From the NCBI GenBank assembly GCA_964533735.1, contig CAZHMD010000009.1, positions 49,529 through 113,528 on the forward strand: DNA of 64,000 nucleotides, in the 5' to 3' direction. This document shows, piece after piece, positions 34,651-43,182 of the stretch (position 1 is its first letter; the number at the start of each line of letters is the position of its first letter). The notes under the pieces are model-generated. The model was not told the origin of the DNA. It ran no database searches and saw only the letters and a list, made by a program, of their open reading frames with translations. The position numbers and the translations under genes were made by a program. The DNA is from UBA6107 sp964533735 (GTDB lineage: Bacteria; Chloroflexota; Anaerolineae; Anaerolineales; Anaerolineaceae).

Positions 34651-35157
34651 TTACTTTTGCAGTTCAAAGGCTTTTGCAAGGATGCGGTGTGTGGATGCAA
34701 AAGCGAGTGGCGGAAGATCATCGAGTGGGAACCAGGCGGCATCCTCGGCATCATCGCCAGCGAGGAGTTCTCCTCCCACCTGCTCCACCAGGTACACCAA
34801 TAAAATATCGGAACCCCGCGGATGCTCGCGACCTGAAAGGACGTCGATCAACCGGATTACCCTGACCTCGAGTCCCGTCTCCTCGCGAACTTCGCGGAGG
34901 ACGGCGTCTTCAGGCAACTCATGTGCATTCATAAACCCGGCTGGAACTGACCAGGCACCGACCTGTGGTTCCATTGAACGTTGAACCAGCAAAATTTGAT
35001 TAACTCGCAATAGCAAGGCAGCGCAGGCCACTTTAGGGTCTTCAAAATGGATCCAGCCGCAGGATGGGCAGGTCAAGCGCTGCCCGCCATACTGGATGCT
35101 GATCTCCAGGCGGGAAGCACATTTGGGACAAAAAGCGAATGGATCGTGAGAATGCAA
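34651..35157 (-). CDS. Nudix hydrolase with N-terminal zinc ribbon
   Basis: A 168-residue protein. A zinc ribbon (CPKC...CPSC, residues 9-34) precedes a Nudix domain with the box GFMNAHELPEDAVLREVREE near residue 72, slightly variant at its first positions (GFM for GFV). The layout resembles NADH pyrophosphatase (NudC) minus its N-terminal domain, and small ADP-ribose or mRNA-cap Nudix enzymes. The substrate is unknown. It starts 1 base after the stop of the upstream anti-sigma-like gene. Confidence 0.85.
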   Translation of the reverse strand: MHSHDPFAFCPKCASRLEISIQYGGQRLTCPSCGWIHFEDPKVACAALLLRVNQILLVQRSMEPQVGAWSVPAGFMNAHELPEDAVLREVREETGLEVRVIRLIDVLSGREHPRGSDILLVYLVEQVGGELLAGDDAEDAAWFPLDDLPPLAFASTHRILAKAFELQK

Positions 35158-35158
35158 A

Positions 35159-35974
35159 TTACCGCCGGCGCAGCAGGATTGCCAGACCTGCGCTGACCAA
35201 GGCGACCAAACCCAACCCTGCCATCACGAGGGTCAGTGGAGCAAATTGCTCAAAGAATTTAATACCGCCTCTGGAGGAACCATTAATGTAAGTGCCCTGC
35301 GATTTTTCATCAGGAATGCCGAGAATCAGCGTGGATGGGTCTGCCTGACGCAGCGGAACGGTTGAGAGCGTCGGCGTACCCGCAGGACTGGCCGGGCTAA
35401 GTGCTTCCGGAGGGGTTGTTTGAGGCGCTTCCTCGATCGTGGACGGCCCGGTATAGCTTCCGTCTCCACCGCCGATGACGGTCTGAGCATTGGGATCGGC
35501 GCCACCACCACCTCCCATGCCAAAGGCTCGCTGGGGGTTCCACAAAATGATCATCGGCGATTCGGCAGGAGCTGCACCAGTTTTTTGTGCCACAGAGGTG
35601 TCGTTTGCCACAGGAGCCCTCTCAGGCGCTGCCCCGCGGAAAGCACCCAGGCGCGGCAAAATGGAGGATCCCGCGAAAATCACCAGCAGCAGGAAGGTGG
35701 AAACCGCCGAGACCAATCCCCAGGCAGGCTGGAAGAGACGGCGTTTAGCCGTTTTTTTTACCCGTTCGGGGGTGAGCATGAAATTGCGTGGAGCACGAAT
35801 TTTTGGCAGCGCGTGGAGCATGCGCTTGGTGTAAGCAAGTTCCTGCGATGTGCGTTTGAATTGTTGATCCGAGACGAGGCGCTTTTCGACCCGCTGCATG
35901 TCGGATTGGGTTAATTCACCATCCAGGTATGCAGATAGGAGTAAATAGTCCTTTCGGGAAAGGGTTTCAGTCAT
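35159..35974 (-). CDS. Putative membrane anti-sigma factor
   Basis: A 271-residue protein. The N-terminal 60 residues (LLSAYLDGELTQSDMQRVEKRL) resemble an anti-sigma zinc-finger domain but lack the usual HxxxCxxC set. A transmembrane helix lies at about 93-112, then an exported Pro/Ala/Gly-rich region and a second hydrophobic segment at 245-265 with a basic end. The gene starts 8 bases inside the ECF sigma gene, so it should encode that sigma factor's membrane-bound inhibitor. Confidence 0.72.
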   Translation of the reverse strand: MTETLSRKDYLLLSAYLDGELTQSDMQRVEKRLVSDQQFKRTSQELAYTKRMLHALPKIRAPRNFMLTPERVKKTAKRRLFQPAWGLVSAVSTFLLLVIFAGSSILPRLGAFRGAAPERAPVANDTSVAQKTGAAPAESPMIILWNPQRAFGMGGGGGADPNAQTVIGGGDGSYTGPSTIEEAPQTTPPEALSPASPAGTPTLSTVPLRQADPSTLILGIPDEKSQGTYINGSSRGGIKFFEQFAPLTLVMAGLGLVALVSAGLAILLRRR

Positions 35975-36578
35975 CTTGTGCCTCGCTATTTAGACGGAAT
36001 TGGTCTGGCAGAAGTTCCTGAAAACCCTGAAGACAATCACGCACTTTTAAGCGCGCGCGAGCAAGACGGCTTTTTATTGTTCCTAACGGGGTAGATACAC
36101 TTTGCGAGACTTCGGAGTAATCCATTCCCTGAACATCCACCAAGATGATGACGGACCTGAATTCCGGTGGGAGTTGTTCCAGGCAGTGTTGGAGGGCGTG
36201 TTCAAGCTCTGCCTGTTCCATGGTGGTTTCGGCTGAAGGATCGTTTGAGGCTAACCAGGCAGCAGAATCATGTTCTTCTTCGTCTTCGTTCACTGGCTCA
36301 AGGGGAGTGGTCGGGCGCCTTTTTTGGCGGCGGAGTTCATCGTAACAGCCATTGGTGACCATGCGCATCACCCAGGCTTTGAATGAGCCGCCGCGGAAAG
36401 ACCCCAGGTTGTTATAGGCGGAGATAAAGGCATTTTGGACAGCATCTTCCGCCAGGTCAGGATCATTGAGCATTCGGCAGGCGACACTATAGGCCAGATC
36501 CTGGTACACCAGGATAAGACGATTGAAGGCGTCCAGTTCCCCTTTTTGGGCAGATTGTATCAGCGCGGATTCGTCCAT
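35967..36578 (-). CDS. ECF-type RNA polymerase sigma factor
   Basis: A 203-residue sigma-70 family protein. Region 2 (MLNDPDLAEDAVQNAFISAY) at about 40-60 and region 4 (LPPEFRSVIILVDVQGMDYSEVSQ) at about 140-165 are clear; an acidic linker lies between. The start at 36578 (MDESAL) gives the normal ECF opening; the 12-residue longer start lacks support. Likely released by its partner at 35159-35974 in response to an envelope signal. Confidence 0.9.
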   Translation of the reverse strand: MDESALIQSAQKGELDAFNRLILVYQDLAYSVACRMLNDPDLAEDAVQNAFISAYNNLGSFRGGSFKAWVMRMVTNGCYDELRRQKRRPTTPLEPVNEDEEEHDSAAWLASNDPSAETTMEQAELEHALQHCLEQLPPEFRSVIILVDVQGMDYSEVSQSVSTPLGTIKSRLARARLKVRDCLQGFQELLPDQFRLNSEAQDD

Positions 36579-36626
36579 TTTTTTAACCCCAATAATTGTA
36601 ATCCAAAGTGCCAAAAAATACTTGCC

Positions 36627-36654
36627 TTGACATTGGCTTTAGCATGGGTATAAT
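36627..36654 (+). promoter_or_regulatory. serS promoter
   Basis: Perfect boxes TTGACA (36627-36632) and TATAAT (36649-36654) with a 16-base spacer. Transcription should start near 36661, giving a T-box leader of about 260 bases. Confidence 0.8.
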
Positions 36655-36660
36655 CGAATC

Positions 36661-36915
36661 AACAGACCCACTCGGGGCTTTGCGTTTGGTTGAATCCCCA
36701 GAGAGCTGGCGGATGGTGAAAGCCAGTGATTCTCACAAGCGCGTTCCACCCCGATCACCTGTAACAGGTGGTCTGCTTTCGCAGGGGCAGCCATGCCGTA
36801 AGAAAGCCGGAAGCGCCGTTACCGCTCAACAAGACTCAATCACTGAGTGAATGCAGGTGGCACCACGGGCGCCCCTCGTCCTGCAAAGGAATGGGGGCGT
36901 ATTCTATTAGAGCGA
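36661..36915 (+). ncRNA. T-box leader of seryl-tRNA synthetase
   Basis: The leader has a Stem I apical region AGAGAGCTGGCGG...GGTGAAAGCCAG. The lower Stem I pairs GCGTTTG (36682-36688) with CAAGCGC (36736-36742) and GAATC (36692-36696) with GATTC (36728-36732). Between them, on the 3' side, TCA (36733-36735), a Ser codon, fits the specifier. The T-box proper is AGGTGGCACCACGG at 36855-36868. A terminator hairpin (CGCCCC 36870 with GGGGCG 36899) and a TATTCTATT tract follow. Uncharged tRNA-Ser should promote serS expression. Confidence 0.9.
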
Positions 36916-36923
36916 GGTGCAAC

Positions 36924-38192
36924 ATGTTAGATCTAAACCTGATCCGAGAAAACCCTGAAATTGTACGCAAAGCCCTGGCTGACCGCCAAATGGACGCGTC
37001 ACCTGTGGGTATCGTTTTATCCCTGGACACTGACCGGCGCAACCTGCTGACACAGGTGGAGAAGTTGAAAGCCGAACGCAACGTTGTCTCCAAGGAGATC
37101 AGCCAATCCAAGGATCCCGCTGCGCGCCAGGCAAAGATCGACGCCATGCGCGAGGTAGGCGACCGGATTGCGGAACTGGATGAGACAGTACGCCAGGTGG
37201 ATTCAAACCTGCAAGCCACACTTTCCATGATCCCCAATCTGCCGGATCCATTAACCCCTTACGGCAAAGACGAGAGCGAAAATGTGGTGGTGCGGAGTGA
37301 GGGAACGCTGCCATGTTTTAATTTCACCCCATTGGCGCACTGGGACCTCGGGACCAAACTGGGAATCATTGATTTTGAACGAGGTGTCAAGTTGACCGGA
37401 TCGCGTTTCTACATCCTGAATGGCGCCGCAGCCCGATTACAGCGCGCATTAATCGCGTGGATGCTCGACCTGCATATCCGCCAGGGTTACGAGGAACGCT
37501 ATACGCCATTCATGGTTAAAGCGGATACCCTGTACGCCGCCGGCCAACTGCCTAAATTTGTTGATAACCTCTACCATGATATTGAAGAAGACCTGTGGAT
37601 GGTCCCCACCGCGGAAGTGCCGCTCACCGGCATGTACATGGGAGAAGTTCTGGAAGAAAACACGCTGCCGCAACGCTTCACGGCGTACACCCCGTGCTTC
37701 AGGCGCGAGAAGATGAGCGCAGGCAGGGACGTTCGCGGGATCAAACGCGGGCATCAGTTTGATAAAGTGGAAATGTATGTATTCTGTAAACCTGAAGAGT
37801 CAGCGGCTGAGCTGGAAAAAATGCTGGCAGCAGCGGAAGCCACCTGCGCGGGTTTGGAACTGCCATACCGCATCAAGCGTTTGTGCACCGGGGATATCGG
37901 ATTCAATTCGATGATCACCTATGACCTAGAAGTATGGGCAGCCGGCTGCGGCGAATGGCTCGAAGTCTCCTCGGTTTCCAACGTGGGTGACTTCCAGGCG
38001 CGGCGGGCGAACATCAAATACAAACCTTCTGATGGCGGGAAAACGCGGCTGGTGCACACGCTCAATGGCTCCGGATTGGGGATGCCGCGAACGATGATCG
38101 CAGTACTGGAAAATTACCAGCAGGCAGACGGCTCGATAAAAGTACCTAAGGTGCTGCTGCCATGGATGGGTGGAGTGGATATAATCAAGTAA
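36924..38192 (+). CDS. serS: Seryl-tRNA synthetase
   Basis: A 422-residue class II synthetase. The N-terminal coiled-coil arm (about 25-105), motif 2 (FTAYTPCFRREKMSAG, GHQFDKVEM) and motif 3 (GLGMPRTMIAVLENYQ) are intact. ATG 36924 has GAGGTG 5 bases upstream; the longer frame from 36768 runs back through the T-box leader and is not real. The stop overlaps the next start by one base. Confidence 0.96.
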   Translation: MLDLNLIRENPEIVRKALADRQMDASPVGIVLSLDTDRRNLLTQVEKLKAERNVVSKEISQSKDPAARQAKIDAMREVGDRIAELDETVRQVDSNLQATLSMIPNLPDPLTPYGKDESENVVVRSEGTLPCFNFTPLAHWDLGTKLGIIDFERGVKLTGSRFYILNGAAARLQRALIAWMLDLHIRQGYEERYTPFMVKADTLYAAGQLPKFVDNLYHDIEEDLWMVPTAEVPLTGMYMGEVLEENTLPQRFTAYTPCFRREKMSAGRDVRGIKRGHQFDKVEMYVFCKPEESAAELEKMLAAAEATCAGLELPYRIKRLCTGDIGFNSMITYDLEVWAAGCGEWLEVSSVSNVGDFQARRANIKYKPSDGGKTRLVHTLNGSGLGMPRTMIAVLENYQQADGSIKVPKVLLPWMGGVDIIK

Positions 38193-38695
38193 TGGAAAAT
38201 ATCGCGAATTCTGCCTGGTTTATTTCCATACTCGCAGCTGTGATGGTCGTGGGTCTGCTGGGACTGCTGTTTTACATCATCCCCGGGCTGACCATCATCT
38301 GGCTCGCCATCCTGGCTTACGGGATCATGAACGGATTCACCGTCTGGTCAGGCATTCTTTTTGGCGTTATCACCCTGCTGATGATCGGCGGAAACCTAGT
38401 GGATAACTATTTCATGGGTGACCAGGCACGCAAAACAGGCGCAAGTTGGGTCGGGATCGTGGTAGCCCTGGTGCTGGGTGTAGTGGGTACGTTCGTCCTG
38501 CCGCCCTTTGGCGGGATCCTCTTCGCAGCGGTGGGAATCCTGATCGTCGAATGGGTCAATAAAAAGAATTTCAAGGAAGGATTAAAATCCACCGGTGGTA
38601 TGCTGAAAGGCTGCGGTTTTGCCGTGGTGGTGCGTTTTTCCATCGGCGTGGTGATGATCGGTCTATGGGTGGCGTGGTTCCTGTGGCTTAAATAA
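38192..38695 (+). CDS. DUF456 family membrane protein
   Basis: A 167-residue protein with about five hydrophobic segments. The pair of repeats GLLFYIIPGLTIIWLAILAYG and VGTFVLPPFGGILFAAVGIL is typical of DUF456. The function is unknown. It is translationally coupled to serS (TAATG overlap), so the T-box also controls it. Confidence 0.82.
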   Translation: MENIANSAWFISILAAVMVVGLLGLLFYIIPGLTIIWLAILAYGIMNGFTVWSGILFGVITLLMIGGNLVDNYFMGDQARKTGASWVGIVVALVLGVVGTFVLPPFGGILFAAVGILIVEWVNKKNFKEGLKSTGGMLKGCGFAVVVRFSIGVVMIGLWVAWFLWLK

Positions 38696-38697
38696 AA

Positions 38698-38731
38698 AAC
38701 AACTCCGGCAACCACCGGAGTTGTTTTTTAT
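38698..38731. terminator. Bidirectional terminator
   Basis: AACAACTCCGG (38698-38708) pairs with CCGGAGTTGTT (38715-38725), flanked by A and T runs on both sides. It serves the DUF456 gene on the plus strand and ferritin on the minus strand. Confidence 0.92.
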
Positions 38732-38740
38732 TTACGATAT

Positions 38741-39220
38741 TTAGTGAGAAAGATAGGCTTCGACCATGATTAGATTCTTGTCCCCAACATTCCTGATCAC
38801 TCCCAGGAGGGTATCCATAGAGGAGACTTCTTCAAGCTGCTCGGTGACAAACCAGGCAAGGAACTCCCGGGCAATGTAATCTTTGGTGGATTCTGCAATC
38901 TCCATGAGTTCATATATGTAACCCGTCACATCCTGTTCCCATTTAAGGGAGAGTGCCACCGCTTCTTCGGCGGATGCAAAATCCGCTTTTGGAGCAGCGA
39001 GCGCAGGCAGGATCAGCTTGCCATTGGTATCGTTGACATAATGCAGGAACTTGAGGGCGTGCTCCTGCTCTTCAGCAGCCTGCTTGAAAAACAGTTCGGA
39101 AAGTTTCTTGAGGTATCTGCCTTCAAAATAGGCGGCGATTTGCAGGTATTGGTTCGAGGCTTCCATTTCACGCCCGATCTGGGCGTTGAGAGCATCGTTT
39201 AATTTTTTAGTGATTAACAT
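38741..39220 (-). CDS. Bacterial non-heme ferritin
   Basis: A 159-residue four-helix iron-storage protein. Ferroxidase ligands lie in EMEASNQYLQIAAYFE near residues 15-30, EEQEHA near 50, and EQLEEV near 128. The start at 39220 has GGAG 7 bases upstream; a longer start at 39232 adds only 4 residues. It fits the iron/NO genes elsewhere in the window (FTR1, hemerythrins). Confidence 0.93.
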   Translation of the reverse strand: MLITKKLNDALNAQIGREMEASNQYLQIAAYFEGRYLKKLSELFFKQAAEEQEHALKFLHYVNDTNGKLILPALAAPKADFASAEEAVALSLKWEQDVTGYIYELMEIAESTKDYIAREFLAWFVTEQLEEVSSMDTLLGVIRNVGDKNLIMVEAYLSH

Positions 39221-39299
39221 TTTTTTCTCCATTATTTATAAAATTTATCTTATTTTTAGTATAGGAGAAAAATAAAAGAATTTCGTTAACAATTTAGCG

Positions 39300-40040
39300 C
39301 TATTTTGTTCTTTCGCGGGTGAGAACCACCTGGTACAAAACGATCGATCCAGCCACGGCAGCATTCAGCGACTCGATCTTGCCGTGCATCGGCAACCTGA
39401 GCAGGAAATCACATTTTTCACGCACAAGAGAACGCATGCCTTCTCCCTCGTTGCCTACAATGAGCGCAATCGGTCCGTCAAGGCGGACCTGCTGCACAGG
39501 TTGTGAACCAGGACCACCGTCTAGACCGACCACCCAAGCCCCTACCTGCTTGAATTCCTCGACAGCCTGCACAAGATTGGCCTGCGCGATGAGCATGTGT
39601 TCACTGGCACCCGAAGAGGAGCTGACAACCGCAGGTGTAACTTCGGCAGCCCGGTGCGGCGGGATGACCACCCCGTGCACCCCGGCGGCTTCCGCGCTAC
39701 GCAAGAGAGATCCCAGGTTTTGCGGATTTTGGATCATATCCAGCAGGAGGACAAATAAATCTTCGTTGTTGGATTTTGCGCGTTCGGTGATATCCACCAG
39801 GTTCATATAAGGGTAACGGCTGACCTCAAGGGCAACACCCTGGGGGTTCTCCCCCATTTTTGCCAGGCGTTCCTTAGACACACGCTCGATCGGGCATTTG
39901 CGGGAAGCGGCCAGTTTTTGCAGCTCAATGATGCGGCCTTTCTCATCAATTCCGGTGGCGAGCAATAATTTAAACACTTCACGCCGGCGGGCTTGAAGGA
40001 CTTCCATGACCGCATTGCGGCCGATAATCCATTCTCTCAT
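39300..40040 (-). CDS. rlmB: 23S rRNA (guanosine2251-2'-O)-methyltransferase RlmB
   Basis: A 246-residue SPOUT methyltransferase. The N-terminal substrate-binding domain (1-75, opening with IIGRNAVMEVL) and the knotted SAM domain with DMIQNPQNLGSLLRSAEAAG, IVGNEGEGMR and LPMHGKIESLNAAVA are all diagnostic. It makes Gm2251 in the peptidyl-tRNA loop. It lies 7 bases after cysS, an arrangement found in many bacteria. Confidence 0.93.
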   Translation of the reverse strand: MREWIIGRNAVMEVLQARRREVFKLLLATGIDEKGRIIELQKLAASRKCPIERVSKERLAKMGENPQGVALEVSRYPYMNLVDITERAKSNNEDLFVLLLDMIQNPQNLGSLLRSAEAAGVHGVVIPPHRAAEVTPAVVSSSSGASEHMLIAQANLVQAVEEFKQVGAWVVGLDGGPGSQPVQQVRLDGPIALIVGNEGEGMRSLVREKCDFLLRLPMHGKIESLNAAVAGSIVLYQVVLTRERTK

Positions 40041-40046
40041 ATCACC

Positions 40047-41444
40047 TTAATTCCAGCGCCAGCTGGTGCCGTCTTTGCTATCTTCGAGGATCACACCAAG
40101 TTCTGCCAGTCGGTCGCGGATACGGTCGGATAATGCCCATAACTTGTTTTGGCGCAATTCACGGCGAATCTCGATCAGAAGATCAATGATTTCGTCTGCC
40201 TTCTGATCTACGGCTTTCTTCACTTCCAACTGAAGTCCTAACACAGAGGTCAATTCAAGGAGGGCAGCCTGGGCGGGCTGCAATTGGAAATCAGCAGCGC
40301 CATCAGCACGCACCTGGTTAATGGCACGCACCAGTTCATAAAGTTCTGCCATCGCCCCAGCGGTGCTGAAATCGTTGTCCATAGCCGCTACAAAACCATT
40401 TTGGGTCTTCTCGATTTGCGCTTGCAGATCATGGAGGACTTTTTCGGATAGACCTGCAGCCCCGGGTAAAGCTGGTTTCAAAGCAGAACGCAAGCGCTCA
40501 ATCCCTTTTTCAGCCTGCTCAAGGATTTCATTGGAATAAGTAAGCGGATTGCGGTAACCGGAAGTCAAAACCATCATACGCAGGGATTCGGCAGTATGAG
40601 TGGCGAGAAACTCTTCGATGGTTACCAAGTTGCCGATGGATTTAGACATCTTTTCACCGCTCAACTGCAGCATGCCATTGTGAATCCAGTAACGCGCGAA
40701 CTGCCTGCCAGTGAAAGCTTCACTCTGGGCAATCTCATTTTCATGATGGGGGAAGATGAGGTCGTTGCCGCCACCATGGATGTCGATCTGTTCACCCAGG
40801 TGATTGAGGTTCATGGCAGAGCATTCAATGTGCCAGCCGGGTCTGCCCTTGCCCCACGGGCTATCCCAGGAGGGTTCACCAGGTTTGGCAGATTTCCATA
40901 AGGCAAAATCCATGGGGTGCTGCTTGCGTTCGTCCACTTCGATGCGGGCACCCGCCTGCATCTCTTCCACACGCCTGCCGGAGAGTTTGCCGTACGCGGG
41001 GTCTTTTTGAACCCTGAAGTAGACGTCCCCATCCACTGGATATGCAAAATCTTTATCAATCAATCCAATAATCATCTTAATGATCTGGTCCATCTCGCGG
41101 GTGGCGCGTGGATTGATGGTTGCCGGCAGGATATTAAAATCCTTGAGGTGCTGCTCAAATTCTTTTATGTAGCGTTCACCCAACTCAAAGGGATCGACTC
41201 CCTGCTCTTTGGCTTTGATGATGATCTTGTCGTCCACATCGGTGAAGTTCATCACGTGGGTAACTTCGTAGCCGCGGTATTGCAGGTAACGCCGCAGCAC
41301 ATCAAAAACCAGCGCAGACATGGCGTGCCCGATGTGTGCTTTTGCGTAGACTGTCGGACCGCAGACATAGAGTGACACCTTGCCTGGTTTAAGGGTGACA
41401 AATTCTTCAGTCTTGCGGGTAAGCGTGTTATATACCTTCAACAT
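40047..41444 (-). CDS. cysS: Cysteinyl-tRNA synthetase
   Basis: A 465-residue class I synthetase. HIGH appears as AHIGHAMSA near residue 38, KMSKS as GEKMSKSIGN near 268, with the zinc-binding Cys and His residues around LYVCGPTVY and HIECSAM. The start at 41444 (MLKVYNTLT) has GAGGAG 8 bases upstream; the longer frame enters the yacL coding end. Confidence 0.95.
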   Translation of the reverse strand: MLKVYNTLTRKTEEFVTLKPGKVSLYVCGPTVYAKAHIGHAMSALVFDVLRRYLQYRGYEVTHVMNFTDVDDKIIIKAKEQGVDPFELGERYIKEFEQHLKDFNILPATINPRATREMDQIIKMIIGLIDKDFAYPVDGDVYFRVQKDPAYGKLSGRRVEEMQAGARIEVDERKQHPMDFALWKSAKPGEPSWDSPWGKGRPGWHIECSAMNLNHLGEQIDIHGGGNDLIFPHHENEIAQSEAFTGRQFARYWIHNGMLQLSGEKMSKSIGNLVTIEEFLATHTAESLRMMVLTSGYRNPLTYSNEILEQAEKGIERLRSALKPALPGAAGLSEKVLHDLQAQIEKTQNGFVAAMDNDFSTAGAMAELYELVRAINQVRADGAADFQLQPAQAALLELTSVLGLQLEVKKAVDQKADEIIDLLIEIRRELRQNKLWALSDRIRDRLAELGVILEDSKDGTSWRWN

Positions 41445-41457
41445 AAACGAGTCTCCT

Positions 41458-42552
41458 CTAATGACCAGAACCTTCTTCAGGGCGGGCAAAGATCATGCGC
41501 CCGGCAGCGGTCTGTAATACCTTCGTAACGATAACAGTGATGTCTTTATCCATGTAGTCTTTTCCGTTTTCAACCACGACCATGGTGCCGTCATCCATGT
41601 AGGCAACCCCCTGCCCTGACTCGCGGCCTTCCTGGATCACCTTGACCTGCATGATCTCGCCCGGAAGCAGAATGGATTTTACCGCGTTGGCAAGTTCGTT
41701 AATGTTGAGGATAGTGACACCCTGGAGTTCTGCAACGCGGTTGAGGTTGTAATCATTTGTAAGGATCGGACACTGCATCTGGCGCGCCAGGACGACCAGT
41801 TTATCGTCCACCTCACGCATGCCCTCTACATCGATATCGCTAATGCGTATGGGAATGGTGGGTTCCTTTTGCAGAGCAGCAAGCACTTCCATACCCCGCC
41901 GGCCGCGCTGCCGGCGCATGCTGTCGGAAGAATCCGCGATGTACTGGAGTTCATTGAGTACAAAACGCGGGATAAGCAGGCTGCCCGGTATAAAGCCGGT
42001 GCGGGTGATATCCGCAATCCTGCCATCAATGATGACGCTGGTATCCAGAAGGATGGTGCGGTTATCCGCCCAATTGGCTCCAGACGCGCCATCCTTGGAA
42101 AGGGACTGACCCTTCTGCAGACCCGGGAAAACGGAAAAGATATCCGTGGAACGCATCACGAATATCGAGACTCCCAGGTAGCCGAATAACACAACTGCCA
42201 CAAAAGGAAGGATGCTCCCCATGGGGTCCGGCAAAAGGGAGAGGGGGAAGGACAACAACACCGCCACGATCAATCCGACAATTAGACCGATGAGTGCGGC
42301 AACGAGATTTTGCGCAGAAGAACGGCCTAATAATTTGCGTAAGCCGCGTACGGGTTTAGTGGAAATATATGGGGTTAAGAGAAGACCAACCAGAGCGCCC
42401 ACAAGACCGAATGAAAAGGTATACTGTTCCACGCTCATGGTATTGGCACCGGGAAGTGCATTGGCAGCTTCGCCAACACTTTTTCCCCAAAACAAACCGG
42501 CAATTGCGAGACCGACCATTCCGATCAAACGAAAAATAAAATCACTGCTCAT
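41458..42552 (-). CDS. PIN and TRAM domain membrane protein, YacL type
   Basis: A 364-residue protein. Four membrane helices (about 5-150), a PIN nuclease domain (ILLDTSVIIDGRIADI at about 170, acidic residues in DDKLVVLA and TNDYNLN) and a C-terminal TRAM RNA-binding domain make the YacL layout. The role is unknown, although an RNase is expected. The frame extends upstream to 42780 across tRNA-Glu, which cannot be coding; ATG 42552 has AGGAG 7 bases before it. Confidence 0.87.
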   Translation of the reverse strand: MSSDFIFRLIGMVGLAIAGLFWGKSVGEAANALPGANTMSVEQYTFSFGLVGALVGLLLTPYISTKPVRGLRKLLGRSSAQNLVAALIGLIVGLIVAVLLSFPLSLLPDPMGSILPFVAVVLFGYLGVSIFVMRSTDIFSVFPGLQKGQSLSKDGASGANWADNRTILLDTSVIIDGRIADITRTGFIPGSLLIPRFVLNELQYIADSSDSMRRQRGRRGMEVLAALQKEPTIPIRISDIDVEGMREVDDKLVVLARQMQCPILTNDYNLNRVAELQGVTILNINELANAVKSILLPGEIMQVKVIQEGRESGQGVAYMDDGTMVVVENGKDYMDKDITVIVTKVLQTAAGRMIFARPEEGSGH

Positions 42553-42690
42553 ATAATAGCTCCTGAAAAAAAAGAATGAATGCATGTTAAAGAACTGGAT
42601 AAATTGGATAAATGCAGTTAGATAATAGCATGTTGCAGAGTATCCGTCAAACCTGTTTAAGGTCAACAGTAAGGCTGGAAGAGGGTTTTG

Positions 42691-42719
42691 TTGACACCCC
42701 CCTGCTCCCGTGATAAAAT
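42691..42719 (+). promoter_or_regulatory. tRNA-Glu promoter
   Basis: TTGACA (42691-42696) and TAAAAT (42714-42719) with a 17-base spacer, 16 bases before the mature tRNA. Confidence 0.75.
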
Positions 42720-42735
42720 CCGAGCGTTCCACGAC

Positions 42736-42808
42736 GCCCCCATCGTCTAGTGGCCCAGGACGCGGCCCTCTCAAGGCCAAAACAGGGATTCGAATTCCCT
42801 TGGGGGCA
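42736..42808 (+). tRNA. tRNA-Glu (anticodon CTC)
   Basis: A 73-base cloverleaf. The acceptor GCCCCCA pairs with TGGGGGC (42801-42807), with discriminator A. The D-arm, the anticodon loop CTCTCAA with anticodon CTC, and the T-arm GGGATTCGAATTCCC are visible. CCA is not encoded. A T-rich run follows. Confidence 0.95.
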
Positions 42809-42844
42809 CTTTTTATTTAAAATTACAAGGTGATTGTCTTACAC

Positions 42845-43094
42845 TTCGAATTCCCTTGTCCACAGGATACTTCGTGAGGGGAACTTTTTATTTAATCGTC
42901 CCTCTCATACCATCGAGGTATTTAAAGGCTCACCCTCCTTCGAGGGCATGAAACAGGGATCCCCGCAAGGGGGACTTTGTTCGAATTCCCTTGCCCACAG
43001 GGTACTTCGTGAGGGGCACTTTTTATTTAATCGTCCCTCTCATACCATCGAGGTATTTAAAGGCTCACCCTCCTTCGAGGGCATGAAACAGGGA
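42845..43094 (+). repeat. Two 115-base direct repeats derived in part from the tRNA-Glu 3' end
   Basis: Copies at 42845-42959 and 42980-43094 differ at only three positions I can see. Each opens with TTCGAATTCCCTTG, identical to the T-arm and 3' end of the tRNA (42789-42802), carries the downstream ACTTTTTATTTAA, and ends AAACAGGGA, which matches the tRNA just before the T-arm. The open frame through them encodes only the repeated peptide and is not considered a gene. Confidence 0.85.
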
Positions 43095-43182
43095 AATAAA
43101 TCCCGCTTACCATTTGGAAGTAGTTACTTTAATTAATCAGTAACCGTTTTATTGCGGGAAATTGAACAAAAATTAGAATGAG

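Noticed and set aside
36768..36923. 52-residue N-terminal extension of SerS
   Set aside because: It lies within the T-box leader; normal SerS begins at 36924 with a spaced ribosome binding site.
42553..42780. N-terminal extension of the YacL-type protein
   Set aside because: It would run through the tRNA-Glu gene and its promoter; a good ribosome binding site supports ATG 42552.
42834..43136. Open frame of 100 codons through the tRNA-Glu repeats
   Set aside because: The peptide is only the translated 115-base repeat twice over; the frame carries no domain and is explained by the DNA duplication.
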